This document shows positions 57,107 through 64,000 of a DNA stretch of 64,000 nt, piece after piece. Within the stretch, counting starts at the first letter, position 1. The number at the start of each line of letters is the position of its first letter. The DNA lies in NCBI GenBank assembly GCA_963678675.1, contig OY783200.1, forward strand, positions 20,288,190-20,352,189, given 5' to 3'. This stretch comes from Xiphydria camelus (lineage: Eukaryota; Arthropoda; Insecta; Hymenoptera; Xiphydriidae). Under the pieces are notes generated by a model. It made no database searches. It was not told where the DNA came from and saw nothing but the letters and a program-made list of their open reading frames with translations. A program made the translations under genes and the position numbers.

Positions 57107-57570
57107 GGTAAAGGTCCCCAAATTGGACCACATTCGGATGCATAGATTGAACGGAAGTTCAGCTAAGCAACAGTATAATAATGAAACGAAATTAAATTAT
57201 CTAGTCATTGTTTTAGTATTTCATTGTTGAATCAATTTACTGTTTCTTTACTATTTAAATTTTCTAAAAAAAAATTCTTTCGTCATGATGTTTTCATGCT
57301 TTTACGTTAACTTATAAAAAGAGATACTTATTCCTTTGCGGTACCCTCTTTTTTCTCAAATTAGCCAGCAATCCAATTTACAAATCCACACTTTTAGTTT
57401 ATACGGTTAGGTACTTGACTGTAAGATATTTTTCGGAAAATACGATTACATCAATTAGAAGTATACATGATAGCTTATTATTTCTGCACGTGTCACAATT
57501 TCTCTAAGATTTTCCATTCTAAACATTTATTGAAAAATACCTCAAATGGTCCAAATTCGGATACTCCCCC
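57107..57570. mobile_element. ~460-bp TIR repeat, copy 1
   Basis: Left CCCCAAATTGGACCA and right TGGTCCAAATTCGGATACTC form diverged inverted ends. Interior words TTTAAATTTTCTAAAAAAA, GCGGTACCCTCTTTTTTCTC and ATTTATTGAAAAATACCTCA recur at 62810-63262. Noncoding; the pattern resembles mariner-type MITE ends. Confidence 0.65.
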
Positions 57571-59011
57571 TATTATGCGTTAAGATGTTCAAAGATAACA
57601 CAAAATATGACACATTTATTTTTAGAAAATAACTGAAACTCTTAAAAACTCAACTGAATTTAATTTAACGAAAATTCAGCGGCTTATTCAAAGCCTACAT
57701 AAGCAATTCATATATTAAATCTACATAAATGTACAACCATAAAAAATTTCGACGCGACAATTTCGGTACAACATTTTCAGCAAAGAAGTAAAATCTCCGA
57801 CGGTCCGTGATCAATGGTTATTGGGAGCCGTCGCGGAAAAGTCGGGGTGACGGAAATATATTAATTTTCCAAGTTCCCCTCTTCATACACATTCGCGGCC
57901 CCTTATTCGCTTCAGATATCTTCCGGCGTTGATATTAAAAGAGTTTCCGTCGTATTTCCTTTTCAAAGAAGAACGAACGTCAAGCTGCCCCAAGTTTTCG
58001 AAGTTGGCAGGGAGTTTTTCACCCGCTCTCGCGTACGGCTCCTCCACCCTTTCTTCCTCCCTCTCCACCCGCTCTTACCGGCTCGGTCCACTCCGCGTAT
58101 TCCGAATTCAGGTAATCGGACGCATAATTACCGCGACCGTATAATCAGTCACTGCCTTCTCTTGCATCGCAATGTTTGTCGCATGTGGCCCGCGCCACGG
58201 CACATTCGGCTTCTAACGGACCACGTCGTAGAGAGATAATGACGCGTTTCAATGGCAAAGTAGGATTGCCACGTATCCTTTACTCGATGACTTTGTTTTG
58301 CAGGGTTTACTTGCGAGCGAAACCCTTGCTTGCTTGTTTTGGGGAAGCGAGCTTCGAGGGATACACTGACAGTGAACCATACGCAGGCACAGTTTCAACT
58401 TTTAAATCAGTTTTAGTAAAAGTGGAAGTTTATTAAAGTGAAGTAAAGTTAAAGTTTTATCTTTCTATTTTATTGTATAAATACGAGACTTCAACTTTAA
58501 TTGATTTTTACAATGGTTTATCAAAGAATTCAATATTCTACTTTTACTAATATACAGTTTTGGGAAAAACTTTGTCTCACTTTCTTGTTTGGCAATTAAT
58601 GAATGTATGGGAAGGAAAATTTTGTATTCCTGATAATATTTTATCAGTCAATTCAAGTTGAAGTCTATATACTATATAATAATAATAATAAAAGTATAAA
58701 TGTGAGATTTCGACTTTGTTATTATTAGAAATACAATATTCCTTAATAGATCATTATAATAATCAATTAAAGTTGAAATTCTGTACTTATATAATTTTAC
58801 TACTATTTCTGTAGAATTATACTACCCATTAGTAAGTTTGATTCTGCATGGGCTTAATTGAAAGCGCCGGTCCAAGATTAGGTATACATGATATTAATTT
58901 CGATATTCGAAACGTGTTAGTTACTAAGAAATACAAATCTCATTACAGGTATAAATTACCTATATGCGGAGTATATAGCCTCTCTGTGAGCTTCGCGCCG
59001 GACTCTACACT
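57571..59011. other. no gene; GC block 57780-58440
   Basis: Overlapping frames without domains in the GC block; 58440-58860 is AT-rich with loosely repeated AGTTGAAGTCT/ATTTCGACTTT words. Confidence 0.4.
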
Positions 59012-59343
59012 TTAAGAGCCAACTCACACGGTGCGACTTCACTGCGACAGCAGTGCGACAAAACTGTCGCACTCGGTCGGACTCGGTCGAGAGTACGTCG
59101 CACGCGGCAAATCAGTATGGAGACGCAGCGAAGCACTCACACGGTGCGACTTCCCTGCGACAGCAGTGCGACACGCACCTCGCGCTTGCCTGTATGACAT
59201 CTACAGTGGCGTTGTCGTTGTGTTAGTTTGCCGCGCATCTGCTACACGGTGCGACAAAACTGTCGCAGGAAAGTCGTCGATTGTTGCGACAGTTTTGTCG
59301 CACTGCTGTCGCAGTGAAGTCGCACCGTGTGAGTTAGGCCTTA
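59012..59343. mobile_element. TIR element saturated with GTGCGACA/TGTCGCAC
   Basis: Left CCAACTCACACGGTGCGACT, continuing TCACTGCGACAGCAGTGCGA and CAAAACTGTCGCA, is matched inverted at 59275-59343 over about 55 bases with almost no mismatch. A further direct copy of the end (ACTCACACGGTGCGACTTCC) lies at 59136. A ~25-base direct repeat (GCCTCTCTGTGAGCTTCGCG / GCCTCTATGAGCCTCGCG) flanks the element at 58978 and 59379. No protein; the frames through it are by-products. Confidence 0.8.
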
Positions 59344-62300
59344 GTCCTTGGTACGAACCTCTGTCGAGTCTCTTGATGGCCTCTATGAGCCTCGCGCCGG
59401 GCGTTACGTTTTCAGTCCTTATCTCCATCGAGATTTTTGATACTTGATATAGGTAGTACTTGACACCACGTCCAGATATCAATACTTTTTTAAGTGAAAA
59501 TGAACGTTATTCAGAAACGTCTAATTAACGTAAGAGAACAACGTTTAATTCTTGTTATTAATACATGTTTTTATACCATTTGGAATACGTGGATTTCAAA
59601 CACTCAATGCACATATGCCTCAAAGGAACGTTTATTTAGCGTCGTTAATATACGTTTACATCGATGGTGTATAATTTGTGTAATAAGCACACATTAGAGA
59701 TTAAAATTGTAGTGGATAAGGCGGATATTACATTCATTATATCGTTCAATCATTATCAACATAATTTGCAGTGGATGCATTTCCTAAGATAGTTTTTTGG
59801 GTTTACAATACCGCGTCAATTTTCGAATCGTACAATCTTTCTTCTCAGAATGCGAACTGGAGCTTTCGTCGTTACCATTCGATTTTATTTAACCTCTTAC
59901 TGCATGGTGCGCCACATATGAAATAGTTTGGCATAGTCTGCGCCATCTATTGAACTATAGCCTAAATTGAGCCACAAATATCTGTCCATTTACATTTATT
60001 TTACATGAAATCTGCATTACATAAAAAATGGAACTTCATTTCTGGGAAATAAATAGTTCGACAGCCAATCCCAATTGAAAATAAATATTAATTTTTGCAA
60101 AAAATAGTCTTTTAGTGTTATTATTTTCTATAAAAGGTCAAAATTAACCTACAGAACTTTCCTTTTGAAAATATAAAAAATCAAGCAGTAAGGGGTTAAC
60201 AGAAAGAAAGAAATAACGAAGCTAAAAAAATAACAAAATTAAAAATTTCATTCGAACAGTCCAGACTCCAACTGCGGGGGGAATTCCCCCCGGGACGAAA
60301 CTCCCGTATACTGGCGGTCGGATATCGCGATGTGGAATCAAATACATATGTAAGAACCTTCCGACCCACACAGTGCCACGGGGGACCACCGCCAACGGTG
60401 AAGTTTTATTTATTGAAAACGTTTCACGGGGAGCGGCGAAGCAGACAGGCACGAGATTTGACACGGGAACATTGCGGGGCCAACCCCCTTTTCACACTCT
60501 CCCCCTTTCTCCGTCCGCTATCGGAACACGTTTTCACCCGATCTCTTTCGCAAGAATACGTAGACGTTGGATACTTCCGTATAGAATATCGCACAGTTCG
60601 TTTCTCGCCTCTCGATCCCCGATATGCGCTTCTCAGCATTTTCTGCGATCTTCTTATTTCTCACATCGCTACTCTCTTCCGATCGAAAGAGCCAGCCTGT
60701 AAAATATGCTTCTTTTCGTCACAGTCACACATATTCTGATGCAGGATATCTCGAAGCTTAAGTGACAGTAATATAAATTCGAATAACTTATCAAAAATTA
60801 CTGTTGAGGCGTTGATTTCGATATTAAATAATCCGTCAATTCTTCATTTTGGATTATCTCAAGATGACTTGACTGAATGTTTCAAGTTAACGGAAAACGT
60901 GACTGTTTTATTGGCAAAGTACTGTTTTACCAACATGAATTGTAGAATATAGATCATCTTAAAAAAGTGGAACAGAGTTAGTAATAATAATAAGTGGAAT
61001 GACGTCCTCAGACCATTGACCAGGTGCTTTGTATCAAATAAGTCAAAGAATTCGTCAATAATATGTAGATACATAATTTCACTTCAGTAAAGTGTGGATA
61101 AAGTAGATCATCTCGTGGAAAATGTCGGTATCTCGCTGGAACTCTGTTTACATAAATTCTGGTGCAAATTAGTGATATACAAATGGACATAGGCACCCTC
61201 CATTGAGTAGTAATGATATGAAAACAATGATTTTCTAGAAGAAAAACGTCCTACAATCGGCGGGATCTGCATGCGACTATAATAGAGAGTAACGGTACGA
61301 TATCAACCAAATCTAAGAGTTAAACGTAATAAAATGAGTGTGAGGTGCATTGCAGAATTGAATAACGCTACAGGTATACAACAAATTCGTTCAATAAGGG
61401 TGAACACTCATGTCTTAAAGTCACTAAGGATCTGTGCGAAAGAGTCTTTAGCCTGATTGTTTCAACGTTAGCGAATATATGACACTTCTTTAAAACTCGA
61501 ACCAATTAGGCGAGATGAAACCAGCAATAAGAACCAGCGGAGATAGTATCTCTATAGGCGATAGCTCGCAGTAAAGTTTCCCTATTGGAAGAGAAATGAA
61601 GAAATAATCGTCAGAAGCAAATACATTGTCCACAATTCAAACATTTCATGAAAGATATGTATGTACCTACAACTTCGTAATTCATTCATATTTCAGTACT
61701 CTACTAATTGAATGTAGAAATGTTACACAACGAAGAATTGACTACAACAGCATGTTTAAATAAAACCGTAAAAGGAAACACAGTAATAACAAATATCGAA
61801 AGTTTGCCGACAAAGCAGTTCTCCTGAAGAAACGCGCGCGCGATCCACAAAAGCTGTAACCTAATCAGAGGACACGTATAGAACGCGTTCTCTCTGCACG
61901 TACCGAGGAAAGGTTAGTGCGAAGGCGAAGCTGGGCAAAGGAAATGACTGAAGCGTTGCGTTGGGGAAGGACGTTGTGCACCCACGGGGGAATATATATA
62001 GTGCGTCTCTGGAGGTAATTTATCACGGTGGCAATTTCAAACTCCGGTCGAGTTACTTCCGTCACCTCTCGCGATCTGTACCGCGGTAAATCTTGTTCCT
62101 GTGTGATCAATTTATAACCTTTTCTTTGTATCACGAGTTAAAAGACGTGGTACAGTACTGAGTTGTATTGAAGTTTCATTAAGACTATTTTCGACTTTGA
62201 GTTTCAAATTTAAAAAAAAAATATCAACAAGTGGTGGCATGATATTATTTTCACATATAATTTATACAAGAGAACCTGCAAATAACGAACCTCCACACAG

Positions 62301-62486
62301 ATAATGATTTTCTTCTCTATCATGCTTCACTGAGCATGGAAGCTGACCTCACTCAAAGGCGCGTCTGAGCTCACTGGAGTTTGTCCGAAAGTCTACAGGT
62401 AAGGAATCAGCCAATTTGCGATTTCACATATATTTAAGAGGCTAAATTGCTAAACTAGTAGCTTCCCTTATTATTATCTGTGTGTG
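59344..62486. other. no gene seen
   Basis: 59480-60230 is AT-rich. 60240-60740 and 61790-62130 are GC-richer, with overlapping frames on both strands (for example 60332-60739 plus, 61865-62134 minus) that lack domains. A CTACAG|GTAAGG donor-like word at 62398 is isolated. Confidence 0.4.
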
Positions 62487-62723
62487 CAGTGAGAAAAATA
62501 ACCCGGTTAATTTAACCAAAATCCTGAAGATCACAACCAAACCGTTTGGTGAAATATAGATCCTTCATCTGTGTTTGGTTGAACTATTTTCTAATTATAA
62601 TAACTAGACATGTAGTTAAAGTAACTAAATATTTGGTCCGAATTACTAATATTTTGGTTAGAATAATTAATCTTATTTAACTAGATGCGTTTTGTCATTT
62701 TAACCAAGTTATTTTCCTCAGTG
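62487..62723. mobile_element. TIR element with internal GGTTAA/AACCAAA motif
   Basis: Left CAGTGAGAAAAATAACCCGG, then TTAATTTAACC; right, read inward, CACTGAGGAAAATAACTTGG, then TTAAAATGAC. The interior repeats AACCAAA, TTTGGTTGAAC, TTTGGTCCG and TTTTGGTTAGA in both orientations. 237 bp. Same end type as 17426, 30263 and 37159. Confidence 0.8.
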
Positions 62724-62809
62724 TGGTTATGCGACGTCTTTACACCGACACAACATATACCTACGCGTGATTCTCAGCTTCGAAACTTGAAAGTGCGGGA
62801 TTCTGATTT

Positions 62810-63262
62810 TCCCTAATTTTGTTTTCTTCTACCCCAAAATTTTCGTTATCTCTATAGGGTACAATGTATTATTATTTCCAGTAAAAGTCGAAGAAATACA
62901 ATTCTCTGTCTTTTCGTTATTTTATAGTATAATTACTATTTACATTTTCTAAAAAAATATTTTCAAATCATGATATTTTTATGTTTTTACTTCAATTTAT
63001 GTAAAGCGTATATTTGATCCCTTTGCGCGGTGCCCTATTTTCTTAATTTAGCCAGTGATCCTACCAGTCTCCTTCAGTTGACTGAACACATATTTAGTTA
63101 CGGTTTTCATGGTTTCTTGGCTTCGTGAAATATTTTTCGAAAAATTCAATTGTGCATCAATTTGGAACATACATAATGTGCTTATTATTTCGATATGTTG
63201 TTATTCCATTTTCGATATTTATTGAAAAATACTTCAAATTTTCCAAATTAGGTGACTCTTCT
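62810..63262. mobile_element. ~450-bp TIR repeat, copy 2
   Basis: Homologous in order to 57107-57570 (shared ACATTTTCTAAAAAAATA-like, GCGGTGCCCTATTTTCTT, TATTTATTGAAAAATACTTC words), with more diverged ends. Confidence 0.6.
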
Positions 63263-64000
63263 CTATATTGAATGAAAGTAAATCAATGAGATAGTAAAAT
63301 AGTTGCAGCGAATTTTTCTCAATTTCCCAGGAGTTTTTCTAGGCCTTTCAATGACCCATAAAGTAACTTGACACTTTTAAGTTTTCAAAAATTCTCCAAT
63401 CCGTTTACCTTCATACTTATTTTCTTAACAAGAAAAATCGATTAGAGGTTGACCTATCAAAAGACGTCGTCGTTTAATTTTCGGGTCGATGCGGTATTTA
63501 TTCTCGAATATTGATCGCGCCGAGACGAAGGAACGGAAAGAAAGAGCGAGCGCGCTTAACATATTTTGCAGTACCACGATATGCCACGGAACGATGGGGA
63601 AAATCCGACCGTCAGATTTTTACAGGCTATAAACTTCAGGGCAGTCTCCCTATACCAGATTTTACATACGAACAACTCCATTCGACGCGTCTCGCGCGTT
63701 CTCCTCTCTACCGATTCCGTAAACGTTCGAATCTCGTTCACAATATCCATCTAGCGACTACGTCGGGGGAGATCTATTTTACGAGCAATATATATATTTT
63801 TGTTTTTTAAATAACAGAAAACTCATCGAGCCAAAAAGTCGCGAACCGAAGTTACTCTAGAAAGAATTTAGAATTTTCCAATGTAAATGGAGTCTCGTTC
63901 CTTCGTCAGCAATTTCTTCTCATAAATTTCTAAATTTCTAAGCCATAAAATACACTCACTTCAAATCTCTAACATTTGAAATAAAACAAATTCGATTTCG
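63263..64000. other. no gene seen
   Basis: 63430-63780 is GC-richer with frames on both strands that overlap (63511-63810 plus, 63556-63750 minus). No domain recognised. Confidence 0.4.

Overview
The window is eukaryotic and looks like an insect. A hymenopteran (ant, wasp or bee) is my inference, not something the sequence proves. Reasons: AT-rich DNA with scattered CpG-bearing GC-rich blocks, no bacterial gene packing, and remnants of mariner, Tc1, piggyBac-like, LTR-Gypsy and LINE elements, plus many short terminal-inverted-repeat (TIR) elements. No complete multi-exon gene is visible. Most long reading frames are chance frames in repeats or GC-rich intergenic DNA.

Layout. 1-13 kb holds transposon remnants: a mariner tail, a Tc1 tail, a small TIR element, a 2.2-kb motif-rich composite with a piggyBac-like insertion, two foldbacks and several unassigned stretches. 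13-24.5 kb is the richest part. It contains motif-saturated repeats, a ~140-bp tandem array, and two paralogous intronless genes for 58-residue secreted four-cysteine peptides (16884-17060 and 21473-21649). Between the paralogs lies a 3.8-kb TIR element built of a 126-bp x7 array, a U2-snRNA-like fragment and a 317-bp x~6 array. 24.5-28.1 kb is a 5' portion of a decayed Ty3/Gypsy retrotransposon: LTR, tRNA-Trp-type primer site, gag, protease, RT and RNase H, broken in the integrase zinc finger.

28-64 kb is mostly noncoding, probably intergenic or intronic DNA of a large locus. GC-rich blocks alternate with AT-rich DNA and dispersed TIR elements. Two short frames there look like genuine first coding exons with splice donors: 33989-34108 (+) and a signal-peptide exon at 43105-43237 (-). 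A 5'-truncated LINE tail lies at 34.57 kb and a probable RTE-type tail at 32.7 kb.

The main biology is the peptide pair. Promoters, UTRs and signal peptides are nearly the same, while the mature peptides differ at almost every non-cysteine position outside a conserved core, with nearly all codon changes altering the residue. That is the pattern of a rapidly diversifying effector (venom, antimicrobial or similar). The second theme is a set of TIR elements, several beginning CACTG-A-rich, each apparently filled with repeated copies of its own short motif. The 3.8-kb example separates the two peptide genes.
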